A stretch of 49,795 bases of DNA from Prevotella sp. (GCA_017470055.1 JAFUFD010000069.1:1-49795), one strand, 5' to 3'; counted from the first letter of the stretch, positions 15,553-24,767 are shown. Notes: a model not told the origin generated them from the sequence alone. Made by a program: numbers and translations.

Positions 15553-16917
15553 ATGACAAAGATAGTTAAGGTCATGTGTGGGCTGCTGGCAGCCATGACA
15601 TTACTGGCTTCGTGTATGAAAGACGACGATAGTTCCAGTACTCTTTATAATGATACGGCAATCACAGCATTCTCCTTGGGAACGCTGAACAGGTATCTGC
15701 ATACTACTTCCTCTACGGGGGCGGACTCTGTCTATCAAGTTTCTGTCACAGGTAGCGACTATAAGTTCAGTATCGATCAGGCTACACATCGTATCTTTAA
15801 CGCAGACTCCCTGCCTGCAGGAACAGATACAGAGCATGTCATTACTTATGTCACGGCATTGAACAATGGTCGTGTGTATGTCAAGAGCATGAAGAGTGAC
15901 TCTCTTGTGTATCATAGTTCCTCGGACAGTCTTGACTTCTCGGTTCCTCGCATCTTCCTTGTGGCAGCCAGTGACGGTTCTGGCTATGAGGAATACACTG
16001 TTCAGATCAATGTCCATCAGGAAGAGGGAGAGCAGTTTGTATGGATGCGCCATGCCGATAGTGATGACATCGCCGCATTAGAGGCGGCAAAGGCTGTCAT
16101 GGTCGGTGAGGAACTCTTCGTCTATGGTGTAAAGGCAGGGAAGACAGTTGGCTATAAGACTACTGACGGGGAGCGTTGGACGGCTCTCTCAGAGATAGAT
16201 GACGAGATGGCATATCGGAACATCATGGTCTTTGGCGGGAATCTCTATACGCTCGTGAATGGCGCACTGCAAAGTTCTACTGATGGTGAGACGTGGAACG
16301 TTGTGAAGGCGGATGTGGAGGTCAGCCAGTTGGTGGCGTCCAATAGTGGGGAGTTGTATGGTCTTTCTGCTGCTGGTGTCATTCTGTTCTCTGAAGACGG
16401 TGGTGTGACATGGAACGAGGATATGTTCGATGAGGATGTCACCTACCTACCCCAGGAAGAAATCGCTTACGCCTGTCTTCCTGTTCAGATGACCTATGGC
16501 GCAGAGCAGATAGTCTTGGCTGGTATTTCCTCAGCGATTCCCTCCATTGAGTCGGTTTGGAGAAAGATATCAGAGCATGATGTCCAAAGCCAGGAAGATA
16601 AATGGATATATATAGACCGCTCCGACGACAACCGTTTCGCATTGCCACAGTTGAGGAATCTGGTGATGATGCCCTATGATGACGGTATTCTCGCATGGGG
16701 TGTTGAGGATGGCGAGTTCTCCTCCATCTACCAGAGTCGTGACAATGGTATTATCTGGAAAAAGAACGCAAACTATAAACTGCCAGAGGATTTCAAAGGC
16801 AGTACGACTTCCTTTGCCGCAACGACTGATGGGAAGGAGATATGGTTGATAAGCGGAGAGACAGGAGAGGTTTGGCAGGGACACCTTAATAAGGTTGTCT
16901 GGGAAAAGTCAGAATAG
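15553..16917 (+). CDS. Lipoprotein with Asp-box repeats (DUF6242-like)
   Basis: 454 residues from ATG 15553. The signal peptide ends LLASC with a lipobox Cys, followed by MKDDDSS (an acidic +2 region typical of surface-exposed Bacteroidetes lipoproteins). The N-terminal part (about 30-160) is beta-rich. The rest contains Asp-box/BNR-like hairpins: YKTTDGERWTAL, LQSSTDGETWNVV, LFSEDGGVTWNEDM and YQSRDNGIIWKKN, suggesting a beta-propeller. Such proteins bind partners rather than catalyse; the substrate is unknown. It is first in the operon, 5 nt before the DUF6089 gene. The DUF6242 name is from memory and moderately sure. Confidence 0.7.
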   Translation: MTKIVKVMCGLLAAMTLLASCMKDDDSSSTLYNDTAITAFSLGTLNRYLHTTSSTGADSVYQVSVTGSDYKFSIDQATHRIFNADSLPAGTDTEHVITYVTALNNGRVYVKSMKSDSLVYHSSSDSLDFSVPRIFLVAASDGSGYEEYTVQINVHQEEGEQFVWMRHADSDDIAALEAAKAVMVGEELFVYGVKAGKTVGYKTTDGERWTALSEIDDEMAYRNIMVFGGNLYTLVNGALQSSTDGETWNVVKADVEVSQLVASNSGELYGLSAAGVILFSEDGGVTWNEDMFDEDVTYLPQEEIAYACLPVQMTYGAEQIVLAGISSAIPSIESVWRKISEHDVQSQEDKWIYIDRSDDNRFALPQLRNLVMMPYDDGILAWGVEDGEFSSIYQSRDNGIIWKKNANYKLPEDFKGSTTSFAATTDGKEIWLISGETGEVWQGHLNKVVWEKSE

Positions 16918-16922
16918 GATAG

Positions 16923-17600
16923 ATGTTGAGGAAGACGTTATTATCCATCTCGTTGCTGACCATAACGGTCGCTCTCAGTGCCCAGGATGCTCCTGAATAT
17001 CGTGCTGAGATAGGAGGAGGAATAGGTCTTGTCGCTTACGAAGGTGACTTCAATGGAAACCTGTTTAAGAATATGCAGCCGATGTTCACTTTACAGGGGC
17101 GCTATAAGTTCAATCCACGTATGGCCTTGGCGCTGAATGTGAGTTATGGAAAGATCACAGGCTCATCGAAAGATGCGAAGACCTATTATCCTGACATCCC
17201 CGTTACGGATTTCAGTCATGGACTGATGGACGTGGGAGTGAGATATGAGTATAACTTCTGGCCCTATGGCACAGGGAGAGAGTATCGTGGCGCACAACGC
17301 CTTACACCTTATTTATATATAGGGATGGGGGCAACGGTTGCGAAGCCCGAGAAGACAGAGATAGCCTTCAACCTGCCGATAGGAGCAGGTGTGAAATATA
17401 AGGTAGGGGAGCGTGTGAACCTCGCACTGGAGTGGACGATGCATTTCACGTCAAGTGATATGCTTGATGGTGTGGAGGATCCTTATGGCATTCAGAGCAG
17501 TGGTCTCTTCAAGAATACCGACTGCTATAGCCATTTGCGCATGTCGCTGACCTATGATATATGGGCGAAATGTAAAACTTGTCATAATGATAGAGACTGA
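16923..17600 (+). CDS. DUF6089-type outer-membrane beta-barrel protein
   Basis: 225 residues with a signal peptide cleaved after about residue 20 (LSAQDAPE). The mature part opens with YRAEIGGGIGLVAYEGDFNGN, and strands alternate through YGRYKF/ALNVSYG/VGVRYEYNFWP/YLYIGMG to the end, fitting a small porin-like barrel. The C-terminus is odd for a barrel: after the last strand (LRMSLTYDIW) comes AKCKTCHNDRD with a CxxC pair. DUF6089 proteins are commonly found just before uppS-bamA in Bacteroidetes, so a link with outer-membrane biogenesis is likely but unproven. Confidence 0.75.
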   Translation: MLRKTLLSISLLTITVALSAQDAPEYRAEIGGGIGLVAYEGDFNGNLFKNMQPMFTLQGRYKFNPRMALALNVSYGKITGSSKDAKTYYPDIPVTDFSHGLMDVGVRYEYNFWPYGTGREYRGAQRLTPYLYIGMGATVAKPEKTEIAFNLPIGAGVKYKVGERVNLALEWTMHFTSSDMLDGVEDPYGIQSSGLFKNTDCYSHLRMSLTYDIWAKCKTCHNDRD

Positions 17601-17607
17601 GAATGAT

Positions 17608-18351
17608 ATGGAGCAACAATTAGATATGACACGTATTCCCAAGCATATTGCCATCATTATGGATGGTAATGGGCGATGGGCAATGGATCGTGGACTGGAT
17701 CGTACCTTTGGGCACAAGGCGGGGCTTGATAACCTGGAGACTGTAACCACCCTATGTTCTAACTTAGGTGTGAAGTATCTGACGCTATATGCCTTCTCCA
17801 TAGAGAACTTCAACAGACCAGCCTACGAGGTGGAGGCGTTGATGGGATTGGTGCTCAGTTTCATCAAGATGGAGTTGTTTCACAAAAACCATGTAAGTTT
17901 CCATGTGGTGGGCGATCGTGAACGCCTTCCAAAGAGCGTGCAAGAGAAACTGCGCAAGATGGAGGAGGAGACGGCAATGTATGACGGTATGGCGATGACC
18001 ATTGCCATGAGTTATTCCTCCAAGCAAGAGATCGTGAATGCCACCAAGGTGATAGCCCGTAAGGTTCAAAGTGGTGAGATGAGTGCTGATGATATCAGTG
18101 AGGAGACCATTAGCGAGAACCTGTGGACGGCATGGATGCCAGACCCTGATCTGCTCATCCGCACGGGGGGTGAGATTCGTATTTCCAACTACCTGCTCTG
18201 GCAGTGCGCATATTCAGAGTTCTATTTCTGTGATGTCTATTGGCCCGACTTCGGTGAGGAGGATCTCCATAAGGCAATAGCCAGTTTCCAACATCGCCAG
18301 CGGCGTTTTGGTAAGACAGAGGAACAAGTTGAAAACGAGAGTAAGAAATGA
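17608..18351 (+). CDS. uppS: Undecaprenyl diphosphate synthase (isoprenyl transferase)
   Basis: 247 residues from ATG 17608; an in-frame ATG at 17587 overlapping the previous stop is also possible. Motifs: HIAIIMDGNGRWA with catalytic D19, FGHKAG, YLTLYAFSIENFNRP, and RTGGEIRISNYLLWQCAYSEFYF near the C-terminus. The enzyme condenses isopentenyl diphosphate with farnesyl diphosphate to the C55 lipid carrier for peptidoglycan and O-antigen. The final four bases (ATGA) overlap the bamA start, so translation is probably coupled. Confidence 0.92.
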   Translation: MEQQLDMTRIPKHIAIIMDGNGRWAMDRGLDRTFGHKAGLDNLETVTTLCSNLGVKYLTLYAFSIENFNRPAYEVEALMGLVLSFIKMELFHKNHVSFHVVGDRERLPKSVQEKLRKMEEETAMYDGMAMTIAMSYSSKQEIVNATKVIARKVQSGEMSADDISEETISENLWTAWMPDPDLLIRTGGEIRISNYLLWQCAYSEFYFCDVYWPDFGEEDLHKAIASFQHRQRRFGKTEEQVENESKK

Positions 18352-21011
18352 GAAATATCAATAAGATAGTTATATTGCTGGCAGTGATGCTCATGATGGG
18401 CATGCAACTCAAGGCACAGGATGTTATTGTCAATCCAGATATCTCCTATGCGGGAACTCCCAGGACCTGCGAGATAGGAGGCATTGCCGTGAAGGGCGTA
18501 GAGGGCTATGAGGATTATGTGCTGACTGGTCTTTCTGGACTTTCGGTAGGTCAGGTGATTACGGTTCCCGGCTCAGAGATTACGGATGCGGTGAAGCGTT
18601 ACTGGCGTCATGGTCTGTTCTCCCGCGTGGCAATCACTGCGGATTCAATTGTCGGCTCCAAGATATACTTGTGTATCAACCTTGCCACACGCCCTCGTGT
18701 CAGTCGCATCAACTATAATGGCATCAAGAAGTCTGAGCGTGAGGATATGGAGGCGAAACTGGGCATTATGCGAGGCAGTCAGATTACGCCGAATATGATC
18801 GACCGTGCCAAGATTCTCGCAAAGCGCTATTTTGACGACAAGGGCTTCAAGAACGCAGAGATAGAGATTGTACAGCGTGATGATGTGACCGACAATAATA
18901 TGGTCATCTTGGATGTGAATATCGACAAGAAGGACAAGATGAAGGTCCGTAACATCATCTTCGAGGGCAACGAGAAACTCTCCTCCAGAAAGATCAAAGG
19001 CTCGATTTTCAAGAAGGGAGCCTTTGGTAAGATCAATGAGGCAGGAAAGTTTGGTAATATCTTCAAGGCAAAGAAGTTCACTCAGGAGCGTTATGATGAG
19101 GCTAAGAAGGCACTGATTGACAAATATAATGAGTTGGGCTATCGTGATGCCGTCATCTTGGAGGATTCCGTGTGGAACAATGATGAGAACCATGTCAATG
19201 TCTATGTAAAGGTTGAAGAGGGGCAGCGTTACTATATCCGTAATATCACATGGGTTGGTAACACCGTGGTAGCCACCGACTATCTGAATGCTGTGTTAGG
19301 CATGAAGAAAGGCGATATCTATAATCAGAAGCAGATGAACAAGCGCCTGTCGGAAGATGAGGATGCCGTCGGCAATTACTATTGGAACAACGGTTACCTC
19401 TTCTATAACCTCCAACCTACCGAGGTGAATATCGTAGGCGACTCTATCGACTTGGAGATGCGTATCCAGGAGGGTACCCAGGCGCATATTAGCCATGTGC
19501 GTATCTATGGTAACGACCGTCTCTATGAGGAGGTAGTGCGTCGTGAACTCCGCACCAAACCTGGTGACCTGTTCTCTAAGGACGCCCTCCAGCGTTCTGC
19601 GCGCGAGATTGCCTCTATGGGCTATTTCGACCCAGAGAAGGTGAACCCGGACATCAAGCCGAACTATGAGGATGGTACGGTGGATATCAACTGGGAGTTG
19701 GAGCAGAAGTCTAACGACCAGTTGGAGTTCTCACTTGGTTGGGGACAGACGGGTGTCATCGGTCGTGTGGGTGTTAAGTTGAATAACTTCTCTATGCGCA
19801 ACCTGTTTGGCAAGAACAAGATGCACCGTGGTATTATGCCGATTGGTGATGGCGAGCAGTTGTCATTGTCTTTACAGACCAATGGTCGCTATTATAGTTC
19901 TATCTCTACGGGCTATAGCACGGGATGGTTTGGTGGCAAGCGTCCGAATGCCTTGAATGTCAGTGCTTTCTATTCAAAGCAGAGTGATATCTCCAGCAGT
20001 TATCGTAATAATGCGCTTTATAACAACTACAGTTATTATTATGGTGGGTATGGTATGTATAATAATGCCTACTATAACTATGACTCCATGCTGGACGACG
20101 ACAAATACATCAAAATGTTTGGTGCTTCTATCGGATGGGGTAAGCGACTGCGTTGGCCTGACGACTATTTCCAGTTATCCGTTCAGTTGTCATATACCCG
20201 TTATATGCTGCGTGACTGGAACTACTTCATTATCTCGAACGGTAACTGTAACAACATCAACTTGGGTGTGACGCTCTCACGTACCTCTACTGATAACCAA
20301 CTCTTCCCACGTCGTGGATCAGAGTTCATGGCTTCTGTCACGCTCACACCGCCCTGGTCGTCTTTTGACAATAAGGACTATGAGCACCTTGCCACAGACC
20401 GTACCTCCGCTACTTTCGAGAGTGAGCAGCAGGACAAGTACCGTTGGATTGAGTATCATAAATGGAAGTTCAAGTCACGTACCTTCACCTCCCTGACCAA
20501 CGGGCAGAAGTGTCTGGTGTTGATGACCCGTGTGGAACTTGGTTTGTTGGGCTCTTACAATAAATATAAGAAGTCGCCTTTCGAGACTTTCTATGTGGGT
20601 GGTGACGGCATGAGTGGCTATTCGACGGGCTATGCTGAGGAGACAATTGGTCTGCGTGGTTACGACAATGGTTCTATCTCCAATACGGCAGCCTATGAGG
20701 CAGGTACCAGCGCCTACTATAATGCCTATGCCTACGACCGCTTCACCTTGGAGTTACGCTATCCGTTTATGTTGGGTAACACCACCATCTACGGACTGGG
20801 CTTCCTTGAGGGTGGTAACGCATGGGTTGATACCAAGAAGTTCAATCCGTTCAATATGAAGCGCTCTGCTGGTGTCGGTGTCCGTATCTTCCTGCCAATG
20901 GTTGGCTTGATGGGTATCGACTGGGCTTATGGCTTCGACAAGGTATACAGTGGTAGTTCTTACTCCAAGGGAGGAAGTCAGTTCCACTTTATCTTGGGAC
21001 AGGAGTTCTGA
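18348..21011 (+). CDS. bamA: Outer-membrane protein assembly factor BamA
   Basis: 887 residues. The signal peptide ends about MQLKAQD. Five POTRA-type repeats cover about 40-450, e.g. ITPNMIDRAKILAKRYFDDKGF and FEGNEKLSSRKIKG. The barrel covers 450-887 and includes the lid motif GLRGYDNGS (VRGF-type). BamA inserts beta-barrel proteins into the outer membrane. Unusual: an extracellular-loop region around residues 550-583 is extremely rich in Tyr, Asn and Gly (NNYSYYYGGYGMYNNAYYNY). It lies between uppS and three Skp-like chaperone genes, the expected partners. Confidence 0.93.
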   Translation: MRNINKIVILLAVMLMMGMQLKAQDVIVNPDISYAGTPRTCEIGGIAVKGVEGYEDYVLTGLSGLSVGQVITVPGSEITDAVKRYWRHGLFSRVAITADSIVGSKIYLCINLATRPRVSRINYNGIKKSEREDMEAKLGIMRGSQITPNMIDRAKILAKRYFDDKGFKNAEIEIVQRDDVTDNNMVILDVNIDKKDKMKVRNIIFEGNEKLSSRKIKGSIFKKGAFGKINEAGKFGNIFKAKKFTQERYDEAKKALIDKYNELGYRDAVILEDSVWNNDENHVNVYVKVEEGQRYYIRNITWVGNTVVATDYLNAVLGMKKGDIYNQKQMNKRLSEDEDAVGNYYWNNGYLFYNLQPTEVNIVGDSIDLEMRIQEGTQAHISHVRIYGNDRLYEEVVRRELRTKPGDLFSKDALQRSAREIASMGYFDPEKVNPDIKPNYEDGTVDINWELEQKSNDQLEFSLGWGQTGVIGRVGVKLNNFSMRNLFGKNKMHRGIMPIGDGEQLSLSLQTNGRYYSSISTGYSTGWFGGKRPNALNVSAFYSKQSDISSSYRNNALYNNYSYYYGGYGMYNNAYYNYDSMLDDDKYIKMFGASIGWGKRLRWPDDYFQLSVQLSYTRYMLRDWNYFIISNGNCNNINLGVTLSRTSTDNQLFPRRGSEFMASVTLTPPWSSFDNKDYEHLATDRTSATFESEQQDKYRWIEYHKWKFKSRTFTSLTNGQKCLVLMTRVELGLLGSYNKYKKSPFETFYVGGDGMSGYSTGYAEETIGLRGYDNGSISNTAAYEAGTSAYYNAYAYDRFTLELRYPFMLGNTTIYGLGFLEGGNAWVDTKKFNPFNMKRSAGVGVRIFLPMVGLMGIDWAYGFDKVYSGSSYSKGGSQFHFILGQEF

Positions 21012-21074
21012 TAAAAACTTTAAACCATACACAGGTTTTCACGTCCAAGAGACGTAGACACGATAAAAAAGACG

Positions 21075-21590
21075 ATGATGAAGAAAATAGTATTAACGAT
21101 GTTGGTGCTGCTATCAGCAGTATCGATGCAGGCGCAGAAGTTCGCCCTGCTGGATATGGACTATATCCTGAAAAACGTTCCAGCCTATGAGCGTGCTAAT
21201 GAGCAGTTGGCTCAGGTGTCCAAGAAGTGGCAGGCTGAGGTGGAGGCTATCCAGACTGAGGCGCAGACGATGTACAAGGACTACCAGAAGGAAGTTGTAT
21301 TTCTCTCTCAGGAGCAGAAGAAGGCTCGTCAGGACGCTATCATGGAGAAAGAGCGTGAGGCGTCAGAACTGAAGAAGAGATACTTTGGTCCTGAGGGTGA
21401 GTTGTTCAAGAAGCGCACTGCGTTGATGTCTCCTATCCAGGAGGAGATATATAATGCGGTGAGCGAGATTGCGGACCTTCGCGGCTATCAACTGGTGCTC
21501 GATCGTGCCAGCGACAGTGGTATCATTTTTGGCTCTCCCAAGATAGATATCTCCAGCGAGGTGCTGTCAAGATTAGGATATTCAAATTAG
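21075..21590 (+). CDS. OmpH/Skp-family periplasmic chaperone, first of three
   Basis: 171 residues. Signal peptide MMKKIVLTMLVLLSAVSMQAQ; the start may be ATG 21075 or 21078. The mature protein begins KFALLDMDYILKNVPAYERAN, the Skp N-terminal pattern. A long charged coiled coil follows (about 40-125), then the closing beta strands (YQLVLDRASDSGIIFG). Skp trimers hold unfolded outer-membrane proteins on the way to BamA. It follows bamA after 63 nt. Confidence 0.88.
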   Translation: MMKKIVLTMLVLLSAVSMQAQKFALLDMDYILKNVPAYERANEQLAQVSKKWQAEVEAIQTEAQTMYKDYQKEVVFLSQEQKKARQDAIMEKEREASELKKRYFGPEGELFKKRTALMSPIQEEIYNAVSEIADLRGYQLVLDRASDSGIIFGSPKIDISSEVLSRLGYSN

Positions 21591-21612
21591 TAACAATAAA
21601 TCAAACAAGAAA

Positions 21613-22107
21613 ATGAAAAAAGTACTTTTAATGTTGTTCATGTTTGCCCCTTTGGCAACATTCGCACAGAAGTTTGGTCATGTTAACTCTCAGGAGATCA
21701 TCCAGGCTATGCCTGAGTTCACCAAGGCTCGTACCGATATTGAGGCATTGACCAAGACCTATGAGGCTGACCTGAAGAGTATGCAGGATGAGTTGCAGAA
21801 AAAGGCTGAGGCTTATGAGAAGGAGCAGGCTACCTTGCCCGCTAATATCAAGGAGCGTCGTGAGAAGGAGTTGCAGGATATGTATCAGAAGATTCAGCAG
21901 ACTTATCAGGACAACCAGCAGGCTCTTGCCAAGGAGCAGTCTGAGAAGATGCAGGCTATCCAGACCAAGGTGCTTGACGCCATCAAGCAGGTGGGTCAGT
22001 CTGGTAACTATGTGTACATTATGGATATCGCAGGTGGCGTGCCTTATATCAGCACAACCCTCTCTACTGATGTTACCACAGAGGTTAAGAAGAAACTTGG
22101 TTTGTAA
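21613..22107 (+). CDS. OmpH/Skp-family periplasmic chaperone, second of three
   Basis: 164 residues. Signal peptide MKKVLLMLFMFAPLATFAQ, then KFGHVNSQEIIQAMPEFTKA. The Gln/Glu/Lys-rich coiled coil spans about 35-115. The end strands read YVYIMDIAGGVPYISTTLSTDVTTEV, where DVT..V is the usual Skp C-terminal signature. It is separated by 22 nt from the preceding paralogue and 21 nt from the next. Confidence 0.9.
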   Translation: MKKVLLMLFMFAPLATFAQKFGHVNSQEIIQAMPEFTKARTDIEALTKTYEADLKSMQDELQKKAEAYEKEQATLPANIKERREKELQDMYQKIQQTYQDNQQALAKEQSEKMQAIQTKVLDAIKQVGQSGNYVYIMDIAGGVPYISTTLSTDVTTEVKKKLGL

Positions 22108-22128
22108 TTCATCAATAAACATACGGAT

Positions 22129-22641
22129 ATGAAACGGTTTTTATGGCTATTATTAACCGTCATCTCTCTTTCAGCATCGGCGCAGTCTACTGAGCCGTTG
22201 CTGAAATTCGGTTTTCTGAGTTATGAGGGCGTATTGCAGTCAATGAGTGACTATGCTCTTGTTGAGGCGAATATGCAGCAACTTCAGGAGCAGTATGCCG
22301 CAGAGCAGAAACGAGTAGAGGACGAGTTTAACAAGAAATATGAGGAGTTTCTTGACGGACAGCGTGATTTCCCGCAGACCATCTTGCAGAAACGCCAGAG
22401 TGAGTTGCAGGAGTTGATGGAGAAGAACATCGCCTTCAAGAAAGAGTGTCAGCGTCAACTTGCTGAGGCAAAAGAGCAGGCATTGGCTCCTCTGAAGCAG
22501 CGTCTTGCTGATGCTTTGGCGAAGGTAGGCAGTGAACAGGCTCTTGCCTTTATCCTCAACACCGACCAGAATGTAGCCCCTTGGATCAATACCGCTATGG
22601 GGGTTGACGTGACAGAGGCTGTGAAGGTGTTGCTCAAATAA
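22129..22641 (+). CDS. OmpH/Skp-family periplasmic chaperone, third of three
   Basis: 170 residues. Signal peptide to about residue 19 (LSASAQ), then LLKFGFLSYEGVLQSMSDYALVE and a coiled coil (about 45-125). The C-terminal strands read ALAFILNTDQNVAPWINTAMGVDVTEAVK, with the DVT signature shared with the second copy. Its stop codon TAA overlaps the murI ATG (TAATG), so the two are translationally coupled. The three chaperones differ clearly in sequence and are old paralogues, not a recent tandem duplication. Confidence 0.88.
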   Translation: MKRFLWLLLTVISLSASAQSTEPLLKFGFLSYEGVLQSMSDYALVEANMQQLQEQYAAEQKRVEDEFNKKYEEFLDGQRDFPQTILQKRQSELQELMEKNIAFKKECQRQLAEAKEQALAPLKQRLADALAKVGSEQALAFILNTDQNVAPWINTAMGVDVTEAVKVLLK

Positions 22642-23507
22642 TGGCAAACAGTCAACAGCCAACAGCCAATTGCCAACTGCCCAAGATGCCAGGACCTATC
22701 GGTATCTTCGACAGTGGCTATGGCGGATTGACCATCCTGCATGGCATTCGCCAACTGCTGCCCCAGTATGACTATCTCTACTTGGGCGATAATGCGCGTG
22801 CGCCATACGGCACTCGTTCCTTCGATGTGGTCTATGAGTTCACCCGCCAGGCGGTCATCCGTCTCTTCGAGATGGGCTGTCATCTGGTGATCTTGGGGTG
22901 CAACACGGCTTCGGCGAAAGCGTTGCGCACCATCCAGCAGAACGACCTCCCCAACCTTGACCCGCAGCGTCGTGTCTTGGGTATCATACGTCCTACAGCA
23001 GAGGTGATTGGGTCATTGACCCACTCACGTCATGTGGGTATCTTTGCTACCGAGGGTACTATCAAGAGCGAGAGTTATAACTTAGAGATTCATAAGTTTT
23101 TTCCAGACATTCAGGTCAGTGGTGTCGACTGTCCGTTCTGGGTCCCCTTGGTGGAGTATAATGAGGCTGACTCCCCTGGCGCGGACTATTTCGTGAAGAA
23201 GCGCATCGACCAGATCCTGCGCATGGATCCAGAGATAGACACCATCATCTTAGGCTGTACCCATTATCCTATCCTATTGCCTAAGATTCACAAGTACATT
23301 CCCCGTGGCATCCGTATTATCTCTCAAGGGGAATATGTCGCAGAGGCATTGCAAAAGTATTTCCTGCGCCATCCCGACGTGGAGCGGCGTTGCACACAGG
23401 GCGGTCAGGTACATTACCTGACGACCGAGAATCCTGAGAAATTCAAGGAGCAGGCACAGTTGTTCCTCCATGAGCCAGTGGAAGTGGAGAATATCACGCT
23501 TGGTTAG
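22641..23507 (+). CDS. murI: Glutamate racemase
   Basis: 288 residues. Active-site motifs: GIFDSGYGGLTI with D24, LGDNARAPYGTRS, LGCNTASA with C87 and LGCTHYPIL with C206, the two catalytic cysteines. It makes D-glutamate for peptidoglycan. The first 15 residues (MANSQQPTANCQLPK) are not typical. They are encoded by a CAACAGCCAA-type microrepeat, so M16 (MPGPIGIFDSG, position 22686) may be the ancestral start. The first ATG overlaps the preceding stop and would be favoured by coupling. Last gene of the envelope operon. Confidence 0.92.
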   Translation: MANSQQPTANCQLPKMPGPIGIFDSGYGGLTILHGIRQLLPQYDYLYLGDNARAPYGTRSFDVVYEFTRQAVIRLFEMGCHLVILGCNTASAKALRTIQQNDLPNLDPQRRVLGIIRPTAEVIGSLTHSRHVGIFATEGTIKSESYNLEIHKFFPDIQVSGVDCPFWVPLVEYNEADSPGADYFVKKRIDQILRMDPEIDTIILGCTHYPILLPKIHKYIPRGIRIISQGEYVAEALQKYFLRHPDVERRCTQGGQVHYLTTENPEKFKEQAQLFLHEPVEVENITLG

Positions 23508-23535
23508 TTGTTTTGGCTAATTGCCAAAAGCCAAC
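23507..23535. terminator. Hairpin between convergent murI and permease genes
   Basis: GTTG-TTTTGGC (23507-23517) pairs with GCCAAAA-gc-CAAC (23523-23535) around TAATT. It overlaps both gene ends, which are only 9 nt apart. The T-run is weak (CCTTTT), so it may act as a bidirectional terminator with low efficiency. Confidence 0.5.
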
Positions 23536-24755
23536 AACCTTTTGGCGAAATAGCGGACGGGATACCAGACACTGAGGAAGCCAACGGCAAGGACGGTGGC
23601 GAAGATCAGTACGATGTCCCAAGGATGGACGCTGACGGGATAGGCATCGATGATAAACGAGCCCTCCGACTCTCCCAAGCGCACGATACCGTATTGCTGT
23701 TGCAGCCAACAGAGCAATAGTCCGATGGCAATGCCGATCACTGCTCCCATGGCGGAAATCATACGACCCTCAAAGAGGAAGATATGAATGATCTGCTTGT
23801 CGGAAGCCCCGAGGTTCCGCAAAGTCACCACATCATTTCTCTTGTCAATCATCAGCATAGAGAGACTGCCAATGATGTTAAAGCAGGCGATGACGAGGAT
23901 AAACGTGAGGAAGATATATGCCATCAGTTTCTCTATCTTCATGATGCGGAAGGTGTCGTCCTGCTGCTCATAACGGTCACGCACCAGGAAACGGTCGCCC
24001 GCTATTGCCTGCATCTCCTCCTTCACCTTGTCGAAGTTACTGCCAGGTTTCAGACGCAACTCCAGTGACGAGAGCATGCCCTGCTGGTCGAACAACTGAC
24101 GGGTAAAGGCGATGGAGGTGATGATATACCGCTTGTCGTATTTCCCTTGCTGGATGCTGAACAGGACTCCTGGCGAATATAACTCATCCTCCACGAACCC
24201 TTCCTGTAGGTTGGCAAGGTTCAACTGTCCCTCCCTTCGTGGGGCATAGATCTTCAAGGGGCGTTCGTAGACATAGCCAGTGCCCAACTGGTAGGCGACT
24301 CCCATGCCCAAGATGCCGTAGTTCATGTCAGCGGCATGCAACTCGAACTCTCCGTCACCCTCCAAGACCTCTCGGATATGTGTTAGTTTGTCGAAGTTGT
24401 CCTCCACTCCTTTTAGTATCACCATCGCCTGTCGCTCCCCATAGACGGCAAGAGCCTGATCCTCCACCACCTCCGTCGCCACGTCGACCTGTGGAAACTG
24501 GCGTATCCGGGTCAGCAGAGAGTCGTCGGCAGCCACCGTCTTACCCTTCACTGGTGTGATCTTGATTTGCGGATCAAGTTGGGTGAAGAGTGAGGCGACC
24601 ATATCGTGGAAACCATTAAACACGCTGAGTGTCACCACCAGTGCCATGGCGGCAATAGCGACACCTACGACGGAGATACCGCTAATCACGTTGATAGCGT
24701 TGGTGCTCTTCTTGGAGAAGAGGTAGCGGCGGGCGATATAGAATGGGAAGTTCAC
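23517..24755 (-). CDS. LolC/LolE-type ABC transporter permease (FtsX-like), copy 2
   Basis: 412 residues. Same architecture as the protein at 2341-3570: N-terminal FPFYIARRYLFSKKSTNAINVIS, first helix at about 25-48, periplasmic domain, and three C-terminal helices with DVVTLRNLGASDKQI and the ending YPVRYFAKRLLA. The two permeases differ at about 105 positions by hand count. This copy has three extra C-terminal residues. It is expected to move lipoproteins out of the inner membrane with a LolD-type ATPase encoded elsewhere. It starts 12 nt after rbfA copy 2. Confidence 0.88.
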   Translation of the reverse strand: MNFPFYIARRYLFSKKSTNAINVISGISVVGVAIAAMALVVTLSVFNGFHDMVASLFTQLDPQIKITPVKGKTVAADDSLLTRIRQFPQVDVATEVVEDQALAVYGERQAMVILKGVEDNFDKLTHIREVLEGDGEFELHAADMNYGILGMGVAYQLGTGYVYERPLKIYAPRREGQLNLANLQEGFVEDELYSPGVLFSIQQGKYDKRYIITSIAFTRQLFDQQGMLSSLELRLKPGSNFDKVKEEMQAIAGDRFLVRDRYEQQDDTFRIMKIEKLMAYIFLTFILVIACFNIIGSLSMLMIDKRNDVVTLRNLGASDKQIIHIFLFEGRMISAMGAVIGIAIGLLLCWLQQQYGIVRLGESEGSFIIDAYPVSVHPWDIVLIFATVLAVGFLSVWYPVRYFAKRLLAFGN

Positions 24756-24767
24756 CTCTTCAAATTC

